Below, one piece after another: positions 14,477 through 22,701 of a stretch of 44,242 bases of DNA (the stretch's first letter is position 1; each line of letters opens with the position of its first letter). Made by a program: the position numbers and the translations under genes. The notes beneath the pieces were generated by a model that was not told where the DNA came from, did not search any database, and saw only the letters and a list, made by a program, of their open reading frames with translations. The stretch is from the IMG/VR virus record IMGVR_UViG_3300035438_000908, positions 1 to 44,242 of that record; one strand, given 5' to 3'. The DNA comes from a virus.

Positions 14477-15793
14477 ATGTCAGAACCACAAACTAACTGG
14501 GAAAGTGTTCTTGAATATCTTCAACCGAAGATGTCTGACTACTGCCCAGAAGAGCCGTCTCTGCCTCAGAAGGTATTCCTGAGAACCAACGGGCTGGAAG
14601 CCCTGTTCGGTGGGGCAGCAGGTGGTGGAAAGTCTTCCGCACTGCTTATGTCAGCCATGCAGTTTGTTGATATCCCTAGCTATTCAGCAATTCTTTTCCG
14701 TCGTACATTTGCTGACTTGTCTCTTCCTGGAGCCTTGATGGACCGCTTTAAGTCATGGATGTCCAACTATGACGATGTTCATTGGAATAACAACAGTTTT
14801 GTGGCAACTTTCCCATCTGGGGCAAGAATTTCCTTTGGGTACCTAAACAACCAGTCCGACTACCTTCGCTATAAGGGTTCTGAATTCCAGTTTATTGGGA
14901 TGGACGAAGTCACCGAAATCCGTGAATCCGACTACCGATACATGTTCTCCCGTCTACGCCGACCCAACTCTGGACCCCTTTCCGAGGTCCCACTCCGAAT
15001 GAGGTGTGCATCCAACCCTGCCCCGAACTGGGTTAGGCAAAGGTTTATCGTGGAAGGGATTTCTGAAGGAAGAATCTTTGTCCCCTCAAAACTGACCGAC
15101 AACCCCGGAATTGACGCAGACTCATACCGTCAAGCCCTGCAGGCTCTTGACCCTATTGAGCGTAGGCGGCTTGAAGAAGGCGACTGGTGGAGCACCACTC
15201 TCGGAAGCTTATTTGAGCGAGAATCCGTCATAATTATTGACCAATCAGAGGTCCCAACAATCTCAAATACGGCAAAAGTCGTCCGTTTTTGGGACCTTGC
15301 AGCCACCGAGCCAAGCGCAAACAACCCCGACCCTGACTATACGGTAGGCACGCTAATGATGTTTGACCAGGGAATTGCTTATGTCATGGACGTAAAACGG
15401 GTGCGGGTTAAGGGCGAAAAGGTAGAGCAACTGATTGCACAAACAGCCTACGAAGACGGCCTAGATACCCCAATCTTGATGGAAATGGAGCCTGGCTCTT
15501 CCGGAAAGGCCCTTGTGGACCAATATGCCAGATATGTACTTCCTGGCTACAACTTCACTGGGATTAGGGCTACTGGAGACAAGGTAACCAGGGCTCGTCC
15601 ATTTGCTGCCGCTATGGCTAACGGCAACGTCCGCGTGGTCAGGGGGCCGTGGCTTACTCATTGGCTTGATGAGTTCTCGTCATTCCCCGAAGCTTGCGAC
15701 CATGACGACCAAGTCGACTCTGCTGTAGGAGCTTTTACACATTTGGCAGGTTTGGGGTTGCAACAGAGAAGAAGAATTGCTATCGTCATTTAG
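14477..15793 (+). CDS. terL: Terminase large subunit
   Basis: 438 residues with both functional halves. ATPase: Walker A G-G-A-A-G-G-G-K-S-S (residues 45-54), Walker B F-I-G-M-D-E (139-144) and the coupling motif C-A-S-N-P-A-P (177-183). Nuclease (RNase H fold): F-W-D-L-A-A with Asp273, the M-E-M-E segment near 337 and the C-terminal D-H-D-D-Q-V-D with Asp408-Asp414. The protein cuts concatemeric DNA and pumps it through the portal. GGAG lies 7 bases before the ATG. Only 58 bases separate it from the divergent membrane-protein gene, so promoters for both directions must lie there or inside the genes. No small terminase subunit is evident in the window. Confidence 0.96.
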   Translation: MSEPQTNWESVLEYLQPKMSDYCPEEPSLPQKVFLRTNGLEALFGGAAGGGKSSALLMSAMQFVDIPSYSAILFRRTFADLSLPGALMDRFKSWMSNYDDVHWNNNSFVATFPSGARISFGYLNNQSDYLRYKGSEFQFIGMDEVTEIRESDYRYMFSRLRRPNSGPLSEVPLRMRCASNPAPNWVRQRFIVEGISEGRIFVPSKLTDNPGIDADSYRQALQALDPIERRRLEEGDWWSTTLGSLFERESVIIIDQSEVPTISNTAKVVRFWDLAATEPSANNPDPDYTVGTLMMFDQGIAYVMDVKRVRVKGEKVEQLIAQTAYEDGLDTPILMEMEPGSSGKALVDQYARYVLPGYNFTGIRATGDKVTRARPFAAAMANGNVRVVRGPWLTHWLDEFSSFPEACDHDDQVDSAVGAFTHLAGLGLQQRRRIAIVI

Positions 15794-15831
15794 TACTGGG
15801 AGACCAGTTACTAGATAGGACGGTATTAAAA

Positions 15832-16329
15832 GTGTCTTTAGACAAAATTGCAAAACTCCGACTTCTGATTATTGATTTAGAAGCAGAGGTCATGAAAACC
15901 ATTGATGATGGTGCAACTCTTGAAGAAGCGGGAAACATGCTCCTTCAGCTAAATCTAACTAAACGCGATATGGGTATTGTGTACGACGCAGTTGCCCATC
16001 GTTTTGGAGAAATGATGGATATGGAATCAGCGGTTCCACTCCCTGGCAATGCCGTCATTGAGAAGAAGTCTTCTTATGAGCGTAAGGCGTGGCAACACAA
16101 GGACATCGCTAAGGCAGTCATTAATAGATTGCGCCAAATGTCAGTTGACATGGATACTGGTGAAGTTGTAAAATCGCCAGAGGAAATTGCAATGGAACTA
16201 ATGACCTATTGCGCTCCTTCTTACTGGAGAATTAAAGAGCTCAACAACATCGGCATCAACCCGGACATGTACTGCGAAACAGGCGTACTAAAAACAAGCA
16301 TCATCGTCAGAAAGGGCGACACAGAATGA
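15832..16329 (+). CDS. Hypothetical protein upstream of the Rad52-like gene
   Basis: 165 residues starting at GTG, with AGGA about 11 bases upstream. It is mostly helical, with an acidic N-terminal third and a central R-K-A-W-Q-H-K-D-I-A-K-A-V segment; no catalytic motif is visible. The stop overlaps the next start (ATGA), so it is translationally coupled to the Rad52-like annealing protein, which suggests a role in recombination or replication. I do not recognise the family. Confidence 0.75.
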   Translation: MSLDKIAKLRLLIIDLEAEVMKTIDDGATLEEAGNMLLQLNLTKRDMGIVYDAVAHRFGEMMDMESAVPLPGNAVIEKKSSYERKAWQHKDIAKAVINRLRQMSVDMDTGEVVKSPEEIAMELMTYCAPSYWRIKELNNIGINPDMYCETGVLKTSIIVRKGDTE

Positions 16330-16982
16330 ACACCAACATAACCCAACTATTAGCAGAACCATTTCCACGTGAAATGGAAAAGATTCTCAAGAAAGGTGGG
16401 GCGTCTCTCACTTACATCCCCGTAAGTGAAGTGATTACTCGCCTCAATAAAGTCCTAGGAATTGACTCATGGTCGTTCAATATCCTCTCTTGCGACAGAG
16501 ACTCTCTTGACCCTGAATACATTGTTGCCCATGTTCGTTTAATATGGCACACTGACGCAACTCGTCCTGAAAGCACTGTTGTTCGTGACGGATTTGGTGG
16601 ACAAAAAATCAAGCGCACCAAGACTGGCGATATCGTTGACCTTGGTGACGAGATGAAGGGTGCCGTTTCTGACGCACTCAAGAAAGCCGCTCAAACTCTT
16701 GGCGTAGGTCTTTACCTTGCCCGCAGTGAAGAGGCAATGGATATTGAAGAAGCAATGAGCATCTCCCCAGCAGAGCAAGGCCGACTTGATAAGTGGGACC
16801 AATTTGCAGGACTTGCAAAGGCCCTTAACGCCGACCAAAAAACAGAACTGAATGAGTTTTGGGAACAACATGCAGGTGGTCGCCCTAAGCCAACAAAATC
16901 GAACGCAACAGACCAAGACTTAGATGACTTGATTGCTGAAATCGTTCGTATTCAGTTTGGTGGCACCCTTGTCTCAGAGTGA
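16326..16982 (+). CDS. Rad52/Rad22-like single-strand annealing protein
   Basis: 218 residues. The N-terminal 140 have the Rad52/Rad22 pattern: Y-I-P-V-S-E-V-I-T-R-L-N-K-V-L-G-I-D-S-W-S-F, then H-V-R-L-I-W, V-R-D-G-F-G-G and the helix D-E-M-K-G-A-V-S-D-A-L-K-K-A-A-Q-T-L-G-V-G-L-Y-L. Such phage proteins form rings on ssDNA and anneal complementary strands. The C-terminal 70 residues are acidic and variable, as expected for an SSB- or partner-interaction tail. The next gene is a RecB/Cas4-like nuclease, a typical exonuclease-annealase pair. ATG overlaps the upstream stop. Confidence 0.88.
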   Translation: MNTNITQLLAEPFPREMEKILKKGGASLTYIPVSEVITRLNKVLGIDSWSFNILSCDRDSLDPEYIVAHVRLIWHTDATRPESTVVRDGFGGQKIKRTKTGDIVDLGDEMKGAVSDALKKAAQTLGVGLYLARSEEAMDIEEAMSISPAEQGRLDKWDQFAGLAKALNADQKTELNEFWEQHAGGRPKPTKSNATDQDLDDLIAEIVRIQFGGTLVSE

Positions 16983-16983
16983 G

Positions 16984-17751
16984 TTGGTACCTCCTCCTCA
17001 CCTTTCTGCTTCTTCTATTGGAACGTTTCACCAATGCCCACTCAAGTTCAGGTATAACAAAATTGACCAAATTCCGGATGTTTCAGGCGAAGCAGCCGTC
17101 ATGGGCAATTTTGTTCACGATGTTCTTGAAGAACTTTACAAACTACCCGCAGAACAAAGAACTCTTGACAACGCTAAGTTCCTTGCCAAGCAGGTGTGGG
17201 ATGAAGTATGGGTAGATAGAGCAACTGCGTCTGTAAATAGCGAAAAAGAAATTCGTCTATTTAGGTGGCGTTCGTGGTTCTGTATTGAGAATCTTTGGAT
17301 TCTTGAAAACCCACAGGAATTAGAACCTGGTGGTCTTGAGTTTGAAGTTGCTGGAGACATTGAAGGCGTTGTGATTAAGGGCTTTATTGATAGATACTCA
17401 ACCCTCGGTGACGGCGAGTCCCTTATCGTGAGCGACTACAAAACTGGAAAAACTCCACGCCCTCAGTACCAAGCGGATAAATTCTTTCAGCTTTACATAT
17501 ATGCGTACATGCTGGAAAAGATGGGCAAAGGCACAGCCAAAGAACTAGAGCTTCTGTACCTAAAAGACGGAGTAAGACTTAAAAAACATGTGACAAGTCG
17601 TGAATCAAAAAACATGATTGAACACGTTATTGATACAAAAAAACAAGTGGACGAATGCTGTCGCACTGGAGAGTTTGAAGCAAGAAAATCGATACTCTGC
17701 AACTGGTGCAGTTATCAGGAAATTTGCCCAATGTTTGGTGGTAAGAAATGA
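16984..17751 (+). CDS. RecB/Cas4-like PD-(D/E)XK exonuclease
   Basis: 255 residues if the TTG at 16984 is the start. This gives M-V-P-P-P-H-L-S-A-S-S-I-G-T-F, the common N-terminus of this phage nuclease family, one base after the upstream stop; TTG codons at 16969 and 16933 are alternatives and no ATG is available. Active-site residues: His45, Asp136 (G-F-I-D-R), Asp151 and Lys153 (S-D-Y-K-T-G-K). Four cysteines, Cys18 plus Cys239, Cys242 and Cys248, form the iron-sulfur site seen in AddB/Cas4-type nucleases. It likely resects DNA ends to make the ssDNA used by the Rad52-like protein. Confidence 0.88.
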   Translation: MVPPPHLSASSIGTFHQCPLKFRYNKIDQIPDVSGEAAVMGNFVHDVLEELYKLPAEQRTLDNAKFLAKQVWDEVWVDRATASVNSEKEIRLFRWRSWFCIENLWILENPQELEPGGLEFEVAGDIEGVVIKGFIDRYSTLGDGESLIVSDYKTGKTPRPQYQADKFFQLYIYAYMLEKMGKGTAKELELLYLKDGVRLKKHVTSRESKNMIEHVIDTKKQVDECCRTGEFEARKSILCNWCSYQEICPMFGGKK

Positions 17752-18266
17752 TTGATGAAGTTACTTTTGCTCAGATGGTCGCTGAAGAAGTTAAAAACAA
17801 GCTATCCCCTACTCAAAGAGACATGCTGACCGACCCTGAAAACTGGAGTAGATGGAAGGACCACCTGCAGGCTCTTGTTGACAATCTTGACGACCAAATA
17901 GGTGACATTGAGTATGACAACCAGTCGGACATCGAACGGTTTGAGTCAATGGGTCGCGATGGAAAAATTCTTGCTCAAGAAGCATCCAAGGCTTACGAAG
18001 CTAGAAAGAAGAAAATTCTTCGTTTTAGATTTCACGTAAACAAACGCCTAGATGAAGTATCAGCAATGATTGATACGGGGGAGGCTCCTGAATCAAATGG
18101 CTGGCAGGAGATGGAAACCCTTAAGAAAGCAATTATCAAACATCGTGCTCTTTTGCGTGAGTTTGAACTTGAAGAGACATCTATAGACAGGGCCTTGTGG
18201 GCGGTTCTTAACAACGAGTGGCTATTCGACCTAATCGATGAATCAAGCCTTTTTCCAGCAGAGTGA
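17748..18266 (+). CDS. Hypothetical helical protein in the recombination operon
   Basis: 172 residues, almost entirely helical and charged, with coiled-coil potential around residues 70-110 (E-A-S-K-A-Y-E-A-R-K-K-K-I-L-R-F). ATG overlaps the nuclease stop. No motif is recognised. Position between nuclease genes suggests DNA metabolism. Confidence 0.75.
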   Translation: MIDEVTFAQMVAEEVKNKLSPTQRDMLTDPENWSRWKDHLQALVDNLDDQIGDIEYDNQSDIERFESMGRDGKILAQEASKAYEARKKKILRFRFHVNKRLDEVSAMIDTGEAPESNGWQEMETLKKAIIKHRALLREFELEETSIDRALWAVLNNEWLFDLIDESSLFPAE

Positions 18267-18637
18267 ACCGTAAGCCAATAAAGCGGTCAGATAAACCGCT
18301 AAAAAGAACACCTTTAAAGAACTCTTCAAAGAAGATAAATCATCGCTCTAAGAAAACTGAAGAGAAGTACAAACTTCGCAGACCATTGGTAGAAAAACTT
18401 TTAGGAGAACGCCCATGGTGTGAAGCCTGTCCTGTCTTTGCTCAACATGACGAACTTGCTGTCTATCAGCAAAGGCCATCATCGGATGTTCACGAACTAG
18501 TGAGACGCTCCCAGGGTGGCTCTATTCTTGATGAATCAAACCTTATGTGTGTCTGTCGTCCTTGCCACACTCGCATAGGAAACTATCCTCAGCTTGCATT
18601 TGACCTTGGTCTATCTAAGCACTCTTACGATTCTTGA
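18263..18637 (+). CDS. HNH endonuclease
   Basis: 124 residues from a GTG start overlapping the previous stop. The first 40 residues are very basic. The nuclease part has W-C-E-A-C (structural zinc pair), D-V-H-E-L-V (first His), and S-N-L-M-C-V-C-R-P-C-H-T-R-I with Asn, a second Cys pair and the final His, a complete zinc-bound HNH site. In tailed phages small HNH proteins often assist the terminase or act as homing nucleases. It overlaps 13 bases tail-to-tail with the convergent gene. Confidence 0.88.
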   Translation: MNRKPIKRSDKPLKRTPLKNSSKKINHRSKKTEEKYKLRRPLVEKLLGERPWCEACPVFAQHDELAVYQQRPSSDVHELVRRSQGGSILDESNLMCVCRPCHTRIGNYPQLAFDLGLSKHSYDS

Positions 18638-19275
18638 GGACCGACAGAGCCAATACGTGGTTGTATTCGGTCGTTATTGGTAGGATATATTTCTCGTAAT
18701 TTTTCACCGTCTGCTGTAGTGACTGCACCACCATGAAGAACTAGTCCAGGGCTGAATCCGTAACAGGCGTTAACGACATCGCAGACGCCAAACATCATGA
18801 CAGAAAGTCGCCTGCGACGCCATTTTTCGGCTGTGGTTATTTGTTGAATCATTGGGTCACCAGCACGCCAATTAATCATGGCTGCCCATGTGGACATATA
18901 TTCCTTTTCAAGAACACGAGAGGCTTCTGCGCCCTCCAATACGGTCCCCCAAGGATATCTACCATCCGCAAATCCAAGAAGTATTAAATGAGGAGGTTGA
19001 ATATGTCGACCATCAAGAAGAACAAACCAAAGTTTAGTTACTTCGTCTTCTGTTCCGAAAACTTCTTCGCGGTAATACTTAACTACCAAACGGCCTTCTG
19101 CGTCAACTTCACCCCAGCCCCACTCAGTCATGTCTTCGGTGGGAAGTTCTTCACTATTTGTATACCACCTTTTAGGGGGCGGACGCATGCCAGCAGAAAG
19201 CCAACGAATATCAAAGAAATTATCGCTTAATTTGTTTCCAGTATCAAGCGCAAATGTTGATGGTAGTTTTGCCAT
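18625..19275 (-). CDS. Hypothetical protein of the minus-strand island
   Basis: 216 residues, mixed alpha/beta, rich in Trp and Arg (M-R-P-P-P-K-R-W-Y-T, W-G-W-G-E-V-D-A-E-G-R). It follows the 229-residue gene with a 9-base gap and is probably in the same transcript. It holds R-W-L-S-A-G near residue 24, which resembles the R-L-S-S-G motif of the giant protein by one insertion and may be chance. Function not recognised; a virion accessory role is suggested by its neighbours only. Confidence 0.75.
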   Translation of the reverse strand: MAKLPSTFALDTGNKLSDNFFDIRWLSAGMRPPPKRWYTNSEELPTEDMTEWGWGEVDAEGRLVVKYYREEVFGTEDEVTKLWFVLLDGRHIQPPHLILLGFADGRYPWGTVLEGAEASRVLEKEYMSTWAAMINWRAGDPMIQQITTAEKWRRRRLSVMMFGVCDVVNACYGFSPGLVLHGGAVTTADGEKLREIYPTNNDRIQPRIGSVGPQES

Positions 19276-19284
19276 ACGGCAATA

Positions 19285-19974
19285 CTAGTCGTTCCACCAT
19301 GCTGTCCAAGGCTTGGCTGAAGCAGATGCTTTTTCTGTGTCGTGAATACCAGTGTAGGCAACCGAGATTGTGACCTTTGCGTCATTCTCGTAGCCTTCCC
19401 AATCGCCGCCATCTGAATAAACAAACAGTTGGAGGATTTCGTCGGTGTTCATAACGGCAACATCTGTAAGGTAGGTGTTTGCGTTGTACTCTTCTTCGTT
19501 CCAACTGTAGTTAATTGCATGTGCTTTATCGATAGGCGTTGCGGCTGTACTGCGAAGGTCAAGTACGCCATTGCCAAAGTATGGCTGTGTGCCAAATGCA
19601 CTAAATTTGCCAATTCCTTCATCTGGGTTTCCAAGCCACATTGTTGGCTTCAGTTCATCAGTCACAGAGCCGTCATATTCAACATCCTCAAAGCCAAACA
19701 TCCAATCTGATGGGTTGTCGTACTGGCTGTGTTGTGTCTTGGAGTTCTTGGTCTTGATTGCTGCAAGGCGGAGAAGTCGTTCGGTTGTATCAACATCAAG
19801 AGTTGTTTCAACGCCTTGCCAAAGACCTGCCGTTGCACCATAAACCTGCTGAGTGGTGAACCAGATTGACTCAATCTTGACACGGAATGGGAAAGACACA
19901 TTCAGGTAAGAAGGGTCACTGACCTTGACGGTCCAGTCGTAGTTGACGATTGATGGTGCGATGATTCCAGACAT
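19285..19974 (-). CDS. Probable virion structural or accessory protein
   Basis: 229 residues with an AGGAG Shine-Dalgarno six bases upstream of the ATG. The composition (many Tyr, Trp, Thr, Asp, short strands) looks like a beta-sandwich surface or tail protein, for example N-Y-D-W-T-V-K-V-S-D-P and W-L-G-N-P-D-E-G-I-G-K-F. No family recognised. It sits downstream of a terminator that follows the 117-residue gene, so it is expressed by read-through or from its own signal. Confidence 0.7.
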   Translation of the reverse strand: MSGIIAPSIVNYDWTVKVSDPSYLNVSFPFRVKIESIWFTTQQVYGATAGLWQGVETTLDVDTTERLLRLAAIKTKNSKTQHSQYDNPSDWMFGFEDVEYDGSVTDELKPTMWLGNPDEGIGKFSAFGTQPYFGNGVLDLRSTAATPIDKAHAINYSWNEEEYNANTYLTDVAVMNTDEILQLFVYSDGGDWEGYENDAKVTISVAYTGIHDTEKASASAKPWTAWWND

Positions 19975-20028
19975 TTTTTCTCCTGCGGGCGTTAGGGAAC
20001 GCTAATATTATGACATGTTTTTGGCATG

Positions 20029-20057
20029 AAAAAAGCGCCCCCGAAGAAGCGCTTTAA
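20029..20057 (-). terminator. Rho-independent terminator
   Basis: AAAGCGC and GCGCTTT (20032-20038 and 20049-20055) form a perfect 7-bp stem with a 10-base loop. On the minus strand it is followed by a run of Ts, directly after the stop of the 117-residue gene. Confidence 0.8.
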
Positions 20058-20079
20058 TCAGATTTTGGTTAATTTTTAA

Positions 20080-20433
20080 TTAACGGCCTTCTTGAACAGT
20101 AAAAGCAACAGTCATGTTTGAACCTGCGGTACCAGAACCAACAGCTGAAACGTCGAGGCTGATGAGGTCACCGGCTACGAAGTCAGTGTTGGCTGCTGTG
20201 AGTGTGCCCGCATCGGCGTATGCGCCTGCTGCGATTGAGAAGGATGCTGCGACGTCTGTGCCAACCTTGAGGTCTGCGGTGAGTGCTGAACCAGCGGCTG
20301 CGCCGACGACTGCAACATATGCTCCAGTGATTCTGCCGTTGAAAGGCAAAGCAACCGAAACCATGCTTGAGGTTGAAAGTGTTCCGGGGATTCCAAGAAC
20401 GATTGTTGTTGGTGCAAGTGCTGCTGTTGACAT
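20080..20433 (-). CDS. Small alanine/threonine-rich virion protein (possible head decoration)
   Basis: 117 residues using the ATG at 20433, chosen because an AGGAG lies 6 bases upstream; a longer frame from 20475 adds 14 residues but no ribosome binding site. The sequence is rich in Ala, Val, Thr, Gly with no Cys and few charges (L-P-F-N-G-R-I-T-G-A-Y-V-A-V-V-G), typical of beta-rich decoration or fibre proteins exported to the virion surface. It has its own terminator, consistent with high-level expression. The assignment as virion protein is an inference. Confidence 0.75.
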   Translation of the reverse strand: MSTAALAPTTIVLGIPGTLSTSSMVSVALPFNGRITGAYVAVVGAAAGSALTADLKVGTDVAASFSIAAGAYADAGTLTAANTDFVAGDLISLDVSAVGSGTAGSNMTVAFTVQEGR

Positions 20434-20475
20434 GTTTTCTCCTAGTTGAGGGGGGTTATAGATAAATAATAACAC

Positions 20476-20803
20476 GGGATAGTTTTTATTATTTGAATTA
20501 TTCAGACAATTATTTATTGTTTGCTTATCGTTAACTCATGTATTCTTGACTCCAGGTACCTACAACTCGCTGTCAGAAAGGAAAGGACGGTGGTCAATGT
20601 CTAGTGGCCTAACCACGGCAATCCGGAGATTAATTTTTTAACTTCTCTACAACCGCCAGTCTCTGCAGGACAGGCGGTTGTTTGCTGTATTAGCACTGTT
20701 TGTGATTGTTGTACAATTGTTTAGCACAAGAGATTTGTGACCGTTATAGGTGAAGGTCGGGTAGGACGAGTCCTGCCCGATTTTCATGTAGTAGGGTCTT
20801 TTT
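20476..20803 (+). promoter_or_regulatory. Intergenic region with several hairpins, probable promoters and possible small RNA
   Basis: No gene longer than a 14-codon frame (20597-20641, ATG to TAA, with AGGA upstream). The left 80 bases are very AT-rich and likely hold the divergent promoters for the 117-residue gene and for the plus strand; a TTGACT at about 20547 could be a -35 box. Three structures follow: GTGGT/ACCAC around the small start codon, an 8-bp stem CAACCGCC/GGCGGTTG (20650-20680), and a strong hairpin before the RuvC-like gene. The order (short leader frame, hairpin, hairpin) resembles an attenuator or an independently terminated small RNA. Confidence 0.45.
20757..20784 (+). terminator. 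Hairpin with T-tract on the plus strand
   Basis: TCGGGTAGGA and TCCTGCCCGA pair over 10 positions with one G-T pair, tetraloop CGAG, then TTTT. It is located 20 bases before the GTG of the RuvC-like gene, so it could terminate an upstream small transcript or act as an attenuator. Confidence 0.65.
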
Positions 20804-21346
20804 GTGCCCGAATTAAAGCTAATAGGACTAGACCTTTCACTGACTTCTACTGGCGTTTCAATAAATGGGAAAACTTCGATTATTTCCACAAAAGCCAAGG
20901 GCCCTGAAAGGCTTTCCTACGTAAATAAAACGATTCTTCAGCTATGTCTTGACGAAGAAATCAACTGCGCCCTTATTGAGGGTTACTCGTTTGCGTCACG
21001 CAACTCACAAGCCCACAGTATTGGAGAGCTCGGCGGGTGCATAAGGATGACTTTTTGGGAATGTGGGATTACTTACGTGGAAATTCCTCCCACTTCTAGG
21101 GCAAAGTTTGCTACAGGAAAAGGCAACGCTGGAAAGACGGAAGTGATTTCTGCAATATCTTCCAAAACAGGCATGGTCTTTTCTGGCTCCGGCGCAGACG
21201 ACGAATGTGATGCATGGATTCTTGAACAGATGGGGCTTGCATATTTAGGAAAAAGCCAATACGATTGGACGGCAACACAACTATCGTCTCTAGAGAAGAT
21301 AGATTGGTCAGCAATGGATAATATAAAGGACTCAAGTGCAAAATAG
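20804..21346 (+). CDS. RuvC-like Holliday junction resolvase
   Basis: 180 residues, GTG start with AGGG upstream. RNase H-type RuvC plan: L-I-G-L-D-L-S-L-T-S-T-G with Asp10, A-L-I-E-G-Y with Glu59, and G-A-D-D-E-C-D-A-W with Asp132, Asp133 and Asp136. The four acidic residues needed for two-metal catalysis are present. It probably resolves branched recombination intermediates before packaging. It overlaps the next gene by 11 bases. Confidence 0.88.
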   Translation: MPELKLIGLDLSLTSTGVSINGKTSIISTKAKGPERLSYVNKTILQLCLDEEINCALIEGYSFASRNSQAHSIGELGGCIRMTFWECGITYVEIPPTSRAKFATGKGNAGKTEVISAISSKTGMVFSGSGADDECDAWILEQMGLAYLGKSQYDWTATQLSSLEKIDWSAMDNIKDSSAK

Positions 21347-21677
21347 AAACAATCCAATTAGTCAGGTTGATATCGAAAACGAGCTTCTTCGCTTGATAGG
21401 AATGCTAGAAGAAGAAACAGAAGCTTTTGAAGTTCTTGCTATAGACAATGCCAAGAAAGAGGCGCTTCACAAGTCCAATTGGGCCAAAGAATACCTATCA
21501 GCAAAAGGCTCAATCAAGGAACGTGAAGCATGGGCAGACTACAAGTTGGACGAATCTTCATTTGATTACAAAATCTCTGAAGCGCTTGTTAAGTCAAAGA
21601 GAGAAAAACTTCTATCGCTACGCACATCAATTGACGCAATGAGAACCCTCAACGCAAACGTAAGGCACCAAGTATGA
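21336..21677 (+). CDS. Hypothetical coiled protein after the RuvC-like gene
   Basis: 113 residues from GTG, with AGGAC about 6 bases upstream and inside the previous gene. Helical throughout, with long charged stretches (N-E-L-L-R-L-I-G-M-L-E-E-E-T-E-A-F). Its stop overlaps the ATG of the ParB-like gene. No recognised domain. Similar small helical proteins are common next to phage recombination genes, but that is only context. Confidence 0.78.
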   Translation: MQNRNNPISQVDIENELLRLIGMLEEETEAFEVLAIDNAKKEALHKSNWAKEYLSAKGSIKEREAWADYKLDESSFDYKISEALVKSKREKLLSLRTSIDAMRTLNANVRHQV

Positions 21678-22480
21678 GTAACGGTATCCATCCGTCACTA
21701 ATCGGTATGGCGGTAGACATAAACACACTTCTGCCACTTGAGAAGAACCCAAGAATTGGAGACGTTGACGCAATTACTGCTTCCTATGCGGAGTTCGGCC
21801 AAGTAAAACCCATAGTTGCCAAAAGAAACGATGATGGAACGGCAACTGTAATTGCCGGTAATCACCAGTTGGAGGCCGCCAAGATTCTTGGATGGGACCA
21901 GATTGCTGTTATTTATCTTGAGGGCGATGATTCTCGTGCTGTTGCATTTGCGCTTGCCGACAACAGGACTGTTGAGCTTGGTTACTCTGAACCAGAAATT
22001 CTTTATGAACTAATCAGTTCAGTGAGCGATTACTACCCAGAGCTACTAGAGGGCCTTGGTTGGGATGAGTTTGAGATTGCCGAATACGAGCAAGAGGTTT
22101 ACAGAAACAGCAGTGAGATGTCCACTAGTGGTAGTTACGTTCCACCGGTTCTTATCGATAGAAACACGGAGATTCAAGGATTTGACGATGTCCCTGAATT
22201 GCGTCCACAAGAGTTCACCGTCACTAGAGACAGTGAAGGTGAGAAAAGAATCGTCGCCCCTTCTTCTTCTGACCAAAACGATATAGCTATTCGTGGTTCA
22301 ACAATGGCTGCAGGTGCTGGTCAGCAAGCAGTGGTTCAGTTCACGCTTGTCTTTGATAACCCTGCCCAGCAGTCTCGTTGGTACGATTTTATTCGCTGGC
22401 TAAGAAGTGATGTTTCAATTGTTGGGAATACAACTGCAGAACGGTTAATGGACTTCATCGGCCAACACTCGGAGATTTAA
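21674..22480 (+). CDS. ParB/sulfiredoxin-like protein
   Basis: 268 residues. The first 130 carry the ParB-like nuclease fold: L-L-P-L-E-K-N-P-R, F-G-Q-V-K-P-I-V-A, V-I-A-G-N-H-Q-L-E-A-A-K and A-F-A-L-A-D-N-R-T-V-E-L, the version often attached to phage DNA methylases. No methylase domain follows; the C-terminal part is a separate small domain (Q-A-V-V-Q-F-T-L-V-F-D-N-P-A-Q-Q) preceded by a polar linker. It lies in a tight operon with a PAPS-reductase-like gene and a second ParB-like gene. A DNA-modifying or regulatory function is likely; the substrate is unknown. Confidence 0.85.
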   Translation: MSNGIHPSLIGMAVDINTLLPLEKNPRIGDVDAITASYAEFGQVKPIVAKRNDDGTATVIAGNHQLEAAKILGWDQIAVIYLEGDDSRAVAFALADNRTVELGYSEPEILYELISSVSDYYPELLEGLGWDEFEIAEYEQEVYRNSSEMSTSGSYVPPVLIDRNTEIQGFDDVPELRPQEFTVTRDSEGEKRIVAPSSSDQNDIAIRGSTMAAGAGQQAVVQFTLVFDNPAQQSRWYDFIRWLRSDVSIVGNTTAERLMDFIGQHSEI

Positions 22481-22701
22481 TGAGTATTTGGTCGTGGGTG
22501 CTTGGAACTCTTGGTGTTACCGGCCTTTTAATTGCTGGCAATAGAGTTTGGTGGGGCTGGTTAATAAACTTAGCCAATGAGATTCTTTGGGTTGTTTACG
22601 CAGTTAAAACAAAACAGTATGGATTTATTTTGATGGCTGGTGCGTATGCGCTTGTCTATGCTAGAAACGCTAGAAACGGTTGGAAACATAATGAGTCCTG
22701 A
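22480..22701 (+). CDS. Small membrane protein
   Basis: 73 residues with two or three hydrophobic segments: W-S-W-V-L-G-T-L-G-V-T-G-L-L-I-A-G, W-L-I-N-L-A-N-E-I-L-W-V-V-Y-A and F-I-L-M-A-G-A-Y-A-L-V-Y-A. The last two resemble a fragment of PnuC-type transporters, but the resemblance is weak. Start overlaps the ParB-like stop (TAATG). Confidence 0.75.
   Translation: MSIWSWVLGTLGVTGLLIAGNRVWWGWLINLANEILWVVYAVKTKQYGFILMAGAYALVYARNARNGWKHNES

Noticed and set aside
16933-16983. Upstream TTG starts of the RecB/Cas4-like gene
   Set aside because: They would add 5 or 17 residues inside the Rad52-like gene without family similarity; the TTG at 16984 gives the usual short N-terminus. The 16969 start with GGTGG upstream cannot be excluded.
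18625-19275. R-W-L-S-A-G in the 216-residue protein as another processing site
   Set aside because: It has an extra Trp and only partial identity; a single such match can be chance.
20706-20722. TTGTACAA palindrome as a repressor operator
   Set aside because: Eight bases only, no second copy noticed and no clear promoter around it.
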